Part shown: positions 35,631 to 43,460 of the stretch, one piece after another
Layout of the letters: the number at the start of each line of letters is the position of its first letter
Numbering within the stretch: the first letter of the stretch is position 1
NCBI RefSeq assembly: GCF_900107845.1
Contig: NZ_FNRM01000003.1
Location: forward strand, 124,001-188,000
Direction: 5' to 3'
Length of the DNA: 64,000 nt
From: Alkalimonas amylolytica
Lineage (GTDB): Bacteria > Pseudomonadota > Gammaproteobacteria > Enterobacterales > Alteromonadaceae
The notes under the pieces: generated by a model
The model's database searches: none
The model's input: only the letters and a program-made list of their open reading frames with translations
What the model was told of the DNA's origin: nothing
Program-made: the position numbers and the translations under genes

Positions 35631-35652
35631 AAAGCCGCCAACAGGCGGCTTT
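35631..35652. terminator. Terminator between roxA and a convergent gene
   Basis: AAAGCCGCC / GGCGGCTTT stem with an AACA loop and further A residues on the left. It works best on the minus strand (T-run) and also follows the roxA stop. Confidence 0.75.
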
Positions 35653-35670
35653 GTAAGGCAAGCTTTACGC

Positions 35671-36087
35671 TTAAGCCGGCTGTTGTACTTGCCAGATTGT
35701 TTCATTGTCAAACAGATCGTACAGCCCATGCGCTCGGCTAATCAACAGGTTAGCAAAGTCTAACTGGGTTTTATCCCCCTGCTGTGTATCCAGGATCTGC
35801 TGGGCTTTTAACTGCCATTGAAACGAAAAGGCGCGTATTGCCTCTTTTGCATTTTTAGCACCACTAAGCGCCATATGATCGGTCGGCAAATCGCCGGTCA
35901 GCACCCAGAACTCTTTACGATCCTGGCTTTTAATGCGCCATACCGCAACCAAAGGCACTAAATAACGCGATTCTGTCACCACCACCTGATCTGGCAGTAT
36001 GCCTTTGGATGCCAGGTACTGATTGGCTTTTTGGAACTGGCTGCGGACCCATTCACTTTGCTGTTGCTCTGTCAGTTGTTCACTCAT
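35671..36087 (-). CDS. Conserved protein of unknown function, probably DUF4826 family
   Basis: A 138-aa soluble protein, MSEQLTEQQQSEWVRSQF at the start and then a mixed alpha/beta section with WRIKSQDRKEFWVLTGDLPTDHMAL in the middle. I associate this pattern with DUF4826 from Shewanella/Alteromonas-type genomes, but from memory only. There is no signal peptide, membrane helix or catalytic motif. It is convergent with roxA and divergent from leucine dehydrogenase. A weak ribosome site precedes the ATG. Confidence 0.65.
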   Translation of the reverse strand: MSEQLTEQQQSEWVRSQFQKANQYLASKGILPDQVVVTESRYLVPLVAVWRIKSQDRKEFWVLTGDLPTDHMALSGAKNAKEAIRAFSFQWQLKAQQILDTQQGDKTQLDFANLLISRAHGLYDLFDNETIWQVQQPA

Positions 36088-36322
36088 GACTACTATCTAC
36101 TTTATTAATCCAGTGCCTACTCTATGCCAGCACAGGCTGACAATCAAGCTTGGTCAGACTAAGCCTTTCTTATCAACAGCCACCTGGTCAAACCAGCTAA
36201 AAATTCAGACACAGTCTGGCGTAAGCCAGAATGAAATGATACATTGCGCAGCGCAAAATTCGGTCTGGTATTGGTGATAACAATGCACAGATCCATCATT
36301 TTTATGCCAGCGGAGAGTGAAA

Positions 36323-37363
36323 GTGGCCGTATTCAATCACACAGAGTTTGATCAGCACGAACAAGTTGTCTTTTGCAGTGATGAGGCAACCGGTTTAAAA
36401 GCCATTATCGCGGTACACAGCACTGCTTTAGGGCCAGCCGTCGGTGGCTGCCGGTTATGGAATTATGCCAGTGACGAAGAAGCAATCCGCGATGTGCTGC
36501 GTTTATCCAAGGGCATGACCTATAAAAATGCCATGGCAGGTTTGCCCATAGGCGGTGGCAAGTCAGTGATTATCGGTGATGCCAAAACCATCAAATCCGA
36601 AGCCTTATTCCGTGCTTTTGGTCGGCATCTGCACCGTCTGGGTGGCAGCTACTACAGCGCCGAAGACGTGAATATCACCACCGGTGATATTATGATGGTC
36701 AATAAAGAAACCCCTTATGTTGCAGGGCTGGAAGGCAAAAGCGGTAATCCAGGGCCTTTCACCGCTATCGGCACCTACCAGGGTATCCGTGCTGCAGCTA
36801 AACACCAATTTGGGGTCGACTCACTAAAAGGCTTGAAAGTTGCCATCCAAGGCCTTGGTAGTGTTGGTTTTTATCTATGCGAACACTTGTACAAAGAAGG
36901 CGCTGAACTTTTTGTCACCGATATCAACGAGCAAGCCATTGAACGTGCAGTGAAGCAGTTCGGCGCAACCGCTGTTGCACTGGATGAAATCTACGCCCAG
37001 GATGTCGATATTTATGCGCCTTGCGCTTTAGGTGCTACCTTGAATGATGACACCATACCGCAATTAAATGCCAAAGTGGTCGCTGGTTGTGCCAACAACC
37101 AACTGCAAAAAGCCCGTCATGGTGACATGCTGCGCGAGCGTGGTATTTTGTATGCACCGGATTACGTTATCAATGCAGGCGGTATCATTAATGTGTACAT
37201 GGAAATGCGTCCGGAAGGTTACAACGCTGATGACGCAACTGCCAAGGTAAACCAGATTTACGATACCTTGCTGCAAATTTTCCAGCGCGCAGACCATGAG
37301 CAAAAATCCACCCATCTGGTAGCCGATATTATGGCCCAGGAAATTATCGCCAAAGGCCGATAG
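36323..37363 (+). CDS. ldh: Leucine (Leu/Phe/Val-type) dehydrogenase
   Basis: A 346-aa amino-acid dehydrogenase of the Glu/Leu/Phe/Val family that deaminates branched-chain amino acids to 2-oxo acids with NAD+. The active-site lysine lies in GLPIGGGKSVIIGD (about 72-85), a second lysine in SKGMTYKNAMAG, and the NAD Rossmann site in IQGLGSVGFYLCEHL (about 178-192). The GTG at 36323 (MAVFNHTEF) has GGAG 7 bases upstream; the GTG two codons before is too close to that SD. The enzyme usually starts branched-chain amino acid breakdown, which agrees with the fatty-acid genes next door. Confidence 0.9.
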   Translation: MAVFNHTEFDQHEQVVFCSDEATGLKAIIAVHSTALGPAVGGCRLWNYASDEEAIRDVLRLSKGMTYKNAMAGLPIGGGKSVIIGDAKTIKSEALFRAFGRHLHRLGGSYYSAEDVNITTGDIMMVNKETPYVAGLEGKSGNPGPFTAIGTYQGIRAAAKHQFGVDSLKGLKVAIQGLGSVGFYLCEHLYKEGAELFVTDINEQAIERAVKQFGATAVALDEIYAQDVDIYAPCALGATLNDDTIPQLNAKVVAGCANNQLQKARHGDMLRERGILYAPDYVINAGGIINVYMEMRPEGYNADDATAKVNQIYDTLLQIFQRADHEQKSTHLVADIMAQEIIAKGR

Positions 37364-37380
37364 TCTGTTGGCTTAACAAT

Positions 37381-37406
37381 AAAAAAGGACCCTAGGGTCC
37401 TTTTTT
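37381..37406. terminator. Bidirectional terminator between ldh and fadE
   Basis: A perfect 26-base palindrome, A6-GGACCCT-AGGGTCC-T6, shared by the two convergent genes. Confidence 0.9.
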
Positions 37407-37423
37407 ATTACGTAACAGCGAGT

Positions 37424-39706
37424 TCAAAGTTCACCTGGCTTGAAGCTATCGACACTGATGGCTTCAAAGCGCAGTTTGTTCATATGGTGCAGCTGCTCCG
37501 CTTGCTCAGATGTTACAATACCAGCGGCTTCCGCTTCGGTAATGGCTTGCTCCATCGGGACTTTGCGGCTGATTTTGCCATCACGCTGTGCCAGTAAAAT
37601 AGCTTTTAACTGCGGCTGCGCCTGATGCATCTCGATAAACGCCTGTTCCATTAATCCTGTTGGATCCTGCTCTCCCTCACCAATGTAGCAAAGATGCGTC
37701 AGGCGATCGCGGATCACGCCTGGCTTGGATAGCGCATCACAAATATCCATGCAGATATCATCGGCTGGCATTTTGTAGCCAATGCCAAATGGGAAAATTA
37801 ACCGCTTTAATAGCACTGCCACCACACGGGATGGGAAGTTGGCAAAGAAACCATCAAAAGCCCGGCCAATTTCTGCCAATGATCGCTGCAGATTGTAATG
37901 CACAAAAGGCAGATCCGCTTGCTGACGACCATTGTCTTCGTAAAACTTCAATACAGCCGAAGCCATATACAAGTGACTCAGCACATCACCTAACCGAGCC
38001 GACAGCATTTCTTTGCGCTTTAAATCGCCACCCAGCATCAGCATGGAGATATCCGCTGTCAGCGCCAAGGCCCGGCTCATACGGCTTAGCTGCTTGTAAT
38101 AACGGGCCGTTTCACCTGCCATCGGGCTTTTATTAAAAGCGGCAGCAGTTAACCCCTGCCACAAACAGCTGAAGGTATTGCCAAGGGCAAAACCAACATG
38201 GCGCAGTAACAAACCATCAAATTGTTGTAAGCCTTCATTCGCATCCGGGTTTGCTGCGGCTTGCAACTCAGCCAGCACATAAGGATGGCAACGGGTAGCG
38301 CCCTGGCCAAAAATCATCAGGTTGCGGGTTAAGATATTGGCCCCTTCCACCGTAATGGATATAGGCACGCCCATGTAACCATGCGCCAAATAGTTTTTTG
38401 GCCCTAGTTGAATGGCCCTGCCAGCATGAATATCAAAGGCATCGTTTAAAATGGTGCGGGACATTTCTGTCATGTGGTATTTGGCGATAGCCGTCACTAC
38501 GCCAGGGCTGAGTTTTAAGTCAATGGCACCAGCCGTCATCACCCGCATCGCCTCCAAACCATAGGTAAGGCCACCGATACGGGCAAAAGCTTCCTGCACC
38601 CCTTCGAATTTGCCAATCGACAAGCCAAACTGCTGACGAACGTAGCTGTAAGCACCAGTCATCCGGCTGGCTAAATGGCCGGTTGCCGTTGCTAGTGCAG
38701 GCAAAGAAATACCGCGACCGGCTGATAAACACTCCACCAACATCCGCCAACCACGACCGGCGTAATCCGGACCACCGATGATCCAATCCAACGGAATAAA
38801 CACATCTTTACCATAGGTGGTACCATTCATAAAGGCCATGCCCATCGGGAAATGACGATCGCCAATCTCCACGCCTGGATGCGACGTCGGGATTAACGCA
38901 CAGGTGATGCCAATGTCTTTCTTGTCACCGAGCAAGCCATCCGGGTCGAACATTTTAAAGGCCAAGCCCAGCACAGTTGCCACCGGGGATAAGGTAATGT
39001 AGCGCTTATCCCAGTTTAAACGAATACCAACGACCTCTTTGCCTTCAAACTCACCGCGACAAATTACGCCAGTATCCGGAATACCCCCCGCATCCGAGCC
39101 TGCTTCCGGGCCGGTTAAGGCAAAACAAGGCACATCTCTGCCATCGGCCAGGCGAGGTAACCAGTAATCTTTTTGCTGATCCGTACCATAGTGCATCAGC
39201 AACTCACCCGGGCCTAAGGAGTTAGGCACCATCACGGTCACAGCGGCGGTCAGGCTGCGGCTGGCTATGCGCGAAACAATAGTGGAGTTGGCGATAGCCG
39301 AAAAGCCCCTGCCGCCGTAGCTCTTCGGTATGATCATGGCAAAGAAGCCTTCCTGCTTCAGGTAGTCCCAGACCTTCTCAGGCAAGTCGCGCTTTTTCTG
39401 AACAATGTCATAATCATCCAGCATGGCAAGCAAGGTCTCTACCTGCTCGTCCATAAAGGCTTGCTCATCCTCACTCAGCTTTGGCTTGGGGTACTGATGC
39501 ATTTTCTGCCAATCGGGTTTGCCTTGAAATAAATCCCCATCCCACCAAACATCACCTGCTTCCATAGCCTGCTGCTCGGTTTCAGACAATGGCGGCAGAA
39601 TTTTCTTGAACACCTTAAATATGGGCGCTGAAATCAGCGCCCGACGGATTGGCGGTACGCCAAGTAATACCGCCAGAGTAATAATAAGAATCAATAACAA
39701 ATTCAT
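37424..39706 (-). CDS. fadE: Acyl-CoA dehydrogenase FadE
   Basis: A 760-aa long-chain acyl-CoA dehydrogenase of the FadE type (E. coli 814), the first step of beta-oxidation. An N-terminal membrane helix (about 2-20, LLLILIITLAVLLGV) is followed by the acyl-CoA dehydrogenase domains (FALTGPEAGSDAGGIPDTG, FEGVQEAFARIGG) and a C-terminal DUF1974 domain. It lies 9 bases behind the psrA gene, whose stop codon overlaps its SD, so psrA-fadE is one operon under the PsrA operator at 40397-40430. Confidence 0.94.
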   Translation of the reverse strand: MNLLLILIITLAVLLGVPPIRRALISAPIFKVFKKILPPLSETEQQAMEAGDVWWDGDLFQGKPDWQKMHQYPKPKLSEDEQAFMDEQVETLLAMLDDYDIVQKKRDLPEKVWDYLKQEGFFAMIIPKSYGGRGFSAIANSTIVSRIASRSLTAAVTVMVPNSLGPGELLMHYGTDQQKDYWLPRLADGRDVPCFALTGPEAGSDAGGIPDTGVICRGEFEGKEVVGIRLNWDKRYITLSPVATVLGLAFKMFDPDGLLGDKKDIGITCALIPTSHPGVEIGDRHFPMGMAFMNGTTYGKDVFIPLDWIIGGPDYAGRGWRMLVECLSAGRGISLPALATATGHLASRMTGAYSYVRQQFGLSIGKFEGVQEAFARIGGLTYGLEAMRVMTAGAIDLKLSPGVVTAIAKYHMTEMSRTILNDAFDIHAGRAIQLGPKNYLAHGYMGVPISITVEGANILTRNLMIFGQGATRCHPYVLAELQAAANPDANEGLQQFDGLLLRHVGFALGNTFSCLWQGLTAAAFNKSPMAGETARYYKQLSRMSRALALTADISMLMLGGDLKRKEMLSARLGDVLSHLYMASAVLKFYEDNGRQQADLPFVHYNLQRSLAEIGRAFDGFFANFPSRVVAVLLKRLIFPFGIGYKMPADDICMDICDALSKPGVIRDRLTHLCYIGEGEQDPTGLMEQAFIEMHQAQPQLKAILLAQRDGKISRKVPMEQAITEAEAAGIVTSEQAEQLHHMNKLRFEAISVDSFKPGEL

Positions 39707-39715
39707 GGTTGGTCC

Positions 39716-40387
39716 TTAAGAGGCAGCTTGTGCCATGGAGTTAAGTTGTTCTGGATAAATCACGGGTGCAGCGATACCGGCTGCCAGATAGGGCAGTAAC
39801 CGCCGAATCACACTTTCAATATCTGCCTGCTGCTGATAATCTGCAGCTGCAATATCAAACAAAGCTTCACTGGAGGCCATAGTAAACACCACAGTTCCCA
39901 GCGAGAAATGCAAGCGCCAGAAAATTTCTGCAGCGTCTAAGCCGGGACAAGATTGCTGTACCAATAAGACGAATTTATTCAGCACCGAACCGTAGTGGTG
40001 ACTGATAAACTTACGCAAATGCCCTTGTACATCAGTATAGCCCCGCCCCAGCAGTTGCAAAAATAAGGTAGTGCCCTGACGCTTAATCTGTTCAAGCTCC
40101 AACAAAGGTTGCACAAAGACTGCGAGCACCTCGGGCAATTGGGTTGGCTTTTGCCGGGCAAGCAACACTTCAAACTGATGCTCCAGCCGAGGCATCACAA
40201 CCTTTAGGTAACGCTGCAGCACTGCTTGGATTAAGGCCTTCTTTGAGCCAAAATGATAATTGACTGCAGCCAGGTTAACTTCCGCCCGGCTGGTAATTTG
40301 CCGCAACGAGGTATCGTTAAAACCCGTTTCGGCGAACAAACTTTCAGCAGCATCAAGTATTTTTTGTTGGGTCTGGATTCGACTCAT
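39716..40387 (-). CDS. psrA: TetR-family fatty-acid regulator, PsrA-like
   Basis: A 223-aa TetR/AcrR regulator. The helix-turn-helix (about 24-50) reads NDTSLRQITSRAEVNLAAVNYHFGSKKALIQAV, where the VNLAAVNYHFGSKKALI segment is typical of Pseudomonas and Shewanella PsrA. PsrA binds long-chain fatty acids and represses its own gene and fatty-acid oxidation genes. The operator over its promoter, with CAAAC and GTTTG half-sites, and its operon with fadE support the same role here. The C-terminal ligand domain is diverged, as usual in the family. Confidence 0.85.
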   Translation of the reverse strand: MSRIQTQQKILDAAESLFAETGFNDTSLRQITSRAEVNLAAVNYHFGSKKALIQAVLQRYLKVVMPRLEHQFEVLLARQKPTQLPEVLAVFVQPLLELEQIKRQGTTLFLQLLGRGYTDVQGHLRKFISHHYGSVLNKFVLLVQQSCPGLDAAEIFWRLHFSLGTVVFTMASSEALFDIAAADYQQQADIESVIRRLLPYLAAGIAAPVIYPEQLNSMAQAAS

Positions 40388-40396
40388 AGGCCCCTC

Positions 40397-40430
40397 ATTT
40401 CAAACGACCGTTTGAAATGTACGTTTGAAT
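40397..40430. promoter_or_regulatory. PsrA operator over the psrA-fadE promoter
   Basis: A perfect inverted repeat at 40397-40418 (arms ATTTCAAACG / CGTTTGAAAT, 2-base centre) plus a further half-site ACGTTTGAAT at 40421-40430. It overlaps the -10 box and spacer of the psrA promoter. The CAAAC-N4-GTTTG core agrees with PsrA sites as I know them. Confidence 0.8.
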
Positions 40431-40444
40431 CAAAACCCTGTCAA
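40416..40444 (-). promoter_or_regulatory. psrA-fadE promoter
   Basis: Consensus TTGACA (40444-40439) and TACATT (40421-40416) with exactly 17 bases between them, about 30 bases before the psrA ATG. The PsrA palindrome covers the -10 box, so autorepression is expected. Confidence 0.7.
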
Positions 40445-40559
40445 GCACTAATCCGATGAGTTAGCAAAGCAAAGACTTGCCCCGAAAAAGGGGTTGACAG
40501 TCATTAACAATTAAGCGAGTTTATAGTCATTGTGTATTTCCCAACCAAAGGAGGAGTTT

Positions 40560-40649
40560 ATGCCTGTATTGCTGAATCAGCATTGCCGCTGCTATTGTGC
40601 TTCTCCTTTTGTGTCCCCTTACTACTTGTCCGAGTGGTTCAACAATTAG
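40560..40649 (+). CDS. Possible 29-aa Cys-rich leader peptide
   Basis: The ATG follows one of the strongest ribosome sites in the window, AAAGGAGGAG, 4 bases away. The product is MPVLLNQHCRCYCASPF followed by VSPYYLSEWFNN. Three Cys codons fall within five codons (9, 11, 13), with His8 before them. The stop codon TAG is the first part of the terminator-like stem at 40647-40684. The next gene is the TonB-dependent receptor at 40835. Size, SD, Cys cluster and overlap with a hairpin are those of a regulatory leader peptide; no homologue is known to me. Confidence 0.5.
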   Translation: MPVLLNQHCRCYCASPFVSPYYLSEWFNN

Positions 40650-40698
40650 CCATACCGCTGTGCCAAACAGTGGTGTGATCGCTAAGTAGTCATTTTTT
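40647..40698 (+). terminator. Terminator-like hairpin overlapping the leader ORF stop
   Basis: Stem TAGC + CATACCGCTG (40647-40660) with CAGTGGTGTG + GCTA (40668-40677, 40681-40684), including two G-T pairs and a 3-base bulge; loop TGCCAAA. A T6 run follows at 40693-40698, after an 8-base spacer that is longer than usual. A CCGCTG copy inside the leader ORF (in codons 9-11) could compete for the 3' arm. Confidence 0.45.
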
Positions 40699-40834
40699 AC
40701 TTTCAAGCGTCTGCTTTTCATCTCACCTGATTGCATTTGTTGCTGTGACACCGATCCAGCCTGTGTATCTGGCACAGCTTTAACTATCAGACTGCCGCTT
40801 CACGGCAGCCAATAAAGCAAAATGAGGAAGAAGC

Positions 40835-43411
40835 ATGAAAACAGTAAACACTGGAGTAAGCAAAGTTGCGTTGGCAACCTTGACTGCCCTCTTTGGTCTG
40901 CAAGGACTGCACGCGGAGGAAACGGAGGTCCAAGCAAAAGAAGTCGAACGCATCGCCATTACCGGCTCCCGTCTCAGAGGAGTGGACATGGAAGGGGCAA
41001 ACCCGGTACAAATCATCAGCCGGGACGAGTTAGAAAGCCGTGGCTATGACAGCGTCAGCGCCTTTTTACGCGACTTACCACAAGCCGCCAGTGCAGGCAC
41101 TTTTAGTGAGAATGGTGCCACGGCTACCGCAGCAGGTGCGCCAGCTGGTTCATCAGGTGTTAGCTTACGCGGCCTTGGTAGCAGCTCGACGCTGGTATTG
41201 GTCAATGGCCGTCGGGTAGCGGTTGACTCCTTTGCCAATGGCGCAGACTCTTTCGTCAACGTCAACACCATCCCGATGTCTGCCATTGAGCGCATTGAAG
41301 TTCTAACCGATGGTGCTTCCTCAGTGTACGGCTCAGATGCCATTGCCGGTGTCATCAACTTTATTCTGCGCGATGATGTCGAAGGCCATGAAGTCTCCGT
41401 TATGTACGGCAACGATACCAAGAGCAGTGATTTTGGACGCTACAACCTGACGTATGTGGGTGGCTTTAATACCGCTAGCAGCAACACCACCGTAGTCGTG
41501 GATTATTTCGACCGTAAAGCTCTGTTTAATGCCGATCGCCCTATTGATGTGACCTTCGCACTGCGAACCTCGCTCGGCATTGATGGTCAAAACCATCCGG
41601 AAGCCTGGTGCGGCGCCGATACGGTTCGTGGAGGTACTGAATGCCGCTACGACTACGTGATGGAACGTGCCATCCAGCCGGAAACTGAACGACTAGGCGT
41701 CACCTTAAGCCACCTTCATCAGCTGGACAACAACATGGAGCTGTTTGCCGAAGGCATGTATCAACGCAACAAAGGGTCGGCCTACGATTCAGCTACCGCC
41801 TATACCGTCAATGTTGCAGCAGACTCCAGCCTGGTACCTGCTTACGTGCGTGAACTGAATCCAAACGATAGCACTATCATCGTCCGTACTCGCTTTCCGG
41901 AACGCCGGCAACAAGCATACGATACCGAGTCATTCCGTATGTTAGCGGGGCTGCGCGGTGAAGCTGGTGATTGGTTCTGGGAGGCGGCGGCAACCTATGG
42001 CGTAACAGAGAATGAAGTACGCCACATTCGTGGTTACTTCAACCGTGAAGCTGTTCTTGCTGGTATTGCTAATCAAAGTTACAACCCTTTTAATTTGGGC
42101 CGTGACAACAGCGAAGCGACACTGGCAGCACTGCGCAGCGAAGCACCTCGTCGAGGTCGTTCAGAAACGCACAGCTTTGATTTTAATCTCTCAGGTGAAC
42201 TGTTTGAGCTGCCAGCTGGTTTTGTTAGCTCGGTGTTTGGCGGGGAATACCGCTCCGAAGACATCAAAGATACGCCAGCCCCTATTGCCGCTGCCGATGG
42301 CGTTTATGGTTTGGGTGCACGTGATGCACAGGCTGATCGGACCCAATATGCACTCTACGGTGAGTTTAACCTGCCTCTGACCGATGACATTGATGCCATT
42401 GCGGCGATTCGTTACGATCATTACAGCGACTTTGGCGGCGACGTTAATCCAAAACTGTCGTTACGTTGGCGTGCAACCGATGCGCTGATCTTACGCGCTT
42501 CCTGGAGCACAGGCTTCAGAGCGCCATCACTCTCACAACTGGGTGCCGGCCGGGCTCTGGCGACCGGTTACATCAACTGTGGCCCTGGCGAAGAGTTTGA
42601 TGCTTTGTGTGGCAACTTCGATGATGAAGTAAGTTTTGATCAGGAAACCCGTGGCAACCCGAACCTGGATGCAGAAAGCTCTGAAGCCATCAACATCGGT
42701 TTTTCCTGGAACCTGACTGATAACCTGCAATTGACAGCCGATTACTGGCGCTATGAGCACAAAGACATTGTCGATGTGGATGCCAACACCACACTGCGCA
42801 ACTGTTTAAGTGGCGCGGCTCCAACAGTCACGGATGAGGCCAACTTGGCTGGTTTTGGCTGCGTTATAAGTAGCGACGGCGATCTGGTCTTCCTGCGGAC
42901 AGGTTTCTTTAACGTGGGTAAGCAAAAGACCGATGGCTTGGATCTGAAGCTGAACTATCGCCTGGACACGCAAGACTATGGCCAGTTTAATTTCTTTGCC
43001 AATGCCACCAAAACCTTCAGCTATGAGCGTCAAATTACACCAGACAGCGCACCACAAGATTTGCTGGGCCGTTTAAGCGGCGCCAACGAAATCGCACGGC
43101 CAGATTTGGTGGCGGATTTTGGCACCGACTGGCGCCATGGCAATTGGAGTCTGGGCCTGACAGCCAACTACATCGCCAGCATGGGCGACGGTGACTTTAA
43201 GTGGGGCGGCAATGAGACCGTATCGTCTTGGTTAGTGCTCAACGCCAGCGCAGGCTATGACTTTGGTGATTACGGCCGGCTGCAACTGGCAGTGCGTAAC
43301 CTGACGGATAAGAAGCCGCCTTATGCATCATCACCTACCGATGGTTATGCCAGCTCAGTGCATGACTGGCTAGGTGCAACCTATACCCTACGCTATACCT
43401 ACAACTTCTAA
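40835..43411 (+). CDS. TonB-dependent outer-membrane receptor
   Basis: An 858-aa receptor. Signal peptide 1-27 (ALATLTALFGLQGLHA), a TonB-box-like VERIAITGSR after it, plug domain (about 50-170, containing SLRGLGSSSTLVLVNGRRV and DGASSVYGSDAIAGVIN) and a 22-strand barrel ending in LRYTYNF. The plug style is that of the large receptor group used by Alteromonadales and Caulobacter-type bacteria for sugars, peptides or other large nutrients rather than siderophores. The substrate is not given by sequence or neighbours. A strong SD (GAGGAAG) precedes it, and the gene is alone in its unit except for the leader ORF. Confidence 0.92.
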   Translation: MKTVNTGVSKVALATLTALFGLQGLHAEETEVQAKEVERIAITGSRLRGVDMEGANPVQIISRDELESRGYDSVSAFLRDLPQAASAGTFSENGATATAAGAPAGSSGVSLRGLGSSSTLVLVNGRRVAVDSFANGADSFVNVNTIPMSAIERIEVLTDGASSVYGSDAIAGVINFILRDDVEGHEVSVMYGNDTKSSDFGRYNLTYVGGFNTASSNTTVVVDYFDRKALFNADRPIDVTFALRTSLGIDGQNHPEAWCGADTVRGGTECRYDYVMERAIQPETERLGVTLSHLHQLDNNMELFAEGMYQRNKGSAYDSATAYTVNVAADSSLVPAYVRELNPNDSTIIVRTRFPERRQQAYDTESFRMLAGLRGEAGDWFWEAAATYGVTENEVRHIRGYFNREAVLAGIANQSYNPFNLGRDNSEATLAALRSEAPRRGRSETHSFDFNLSGELFELPAGFVSSVFGGEYRSEDIKDTPAPIAAADGVYGLGARDAQADRTQYALYGEFNLPLTDDIDAIAAIRYDHYSDFGGDVNPKLSLRWRATDALILRASWSTGFRAPSLSQLGAGRALATGYINCGPGEEFDALCGNFDDEVSFDQETRGNPNLDAESSEAINIGFSWNLTDNLQLTADYWRYEHKDIVDVDANTTLRNCLSGAAPTVTDEANLAGFGCVISSDGDLVFLRTGFFNVGKQKTDGLDLKLNYRLDTQDYGQFNFFANATKTFSYERQITPDSAPQDLLGRLSGANEIARPDLVADFGTDWRHGNWSLGLTANYIASMGDGDFKWGGNETVSSWLVLNASAGYDFGDYGRLQLAVRNLTDKKPPYASSPTDGYASSVHDWLGATYTLRYTYNF

Positions 43412-43437
43412 CCGGCTTTGTTTCTCCTGGTAAGTTT

Positions 43438-43460
43438 GGGGCCTTTGTGGCCCCTTTTTT
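43438..43460 (+). terminator. Terminator of the TonB-dependent receptor gene
   Basis: GGGGCC / GGCCCC stem with a TTTGT loop and T6. It overlaps the end of the convergent TPR gene. Confidence 0.85.

Larger units (their letters stand above)
40445..40834. other. Leader region of the TonB-dependent receptor gene
   Basis: Nearly 400 bases without a normal-size gene. It contains TTGACA (40494) and TATAGT (40522) boxes that are too far apart (22 bases) for a standard promoter, the short Cys-rich ORF (40560-40649), a terminator-like hairpin (40647-40698) and a small hairpin just before the receptor gene (CTGCCG/CGGCAG, 40792-40808, no T-run). A reverse-strand reading frame in the same stretch has no support. 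Confidence 0.5.

Noticed and set aside
36088-36322. Regulatory site before leucine dehydrogenase (TTGCGC-A-GCGCAA palindrome near 36243)
   Set aside because: A short palindrome alone, without a matching promoter or known regulator motif, is too weak to list.
40494-40527. TTGACA and TATAGT as a sigma-70 promoter of the receptor leader
   Set aside because: The 22-base spacer is too long; either box may be used with another element, but I could not define it.
40527-40775. 82-codon reading frame on the minus strand opposite the TonB-receptor leader
   Set aside because: Starts with GTG without a ribosome site, covers the leader signals of the plus strand, and its translation shows no domain or signal.
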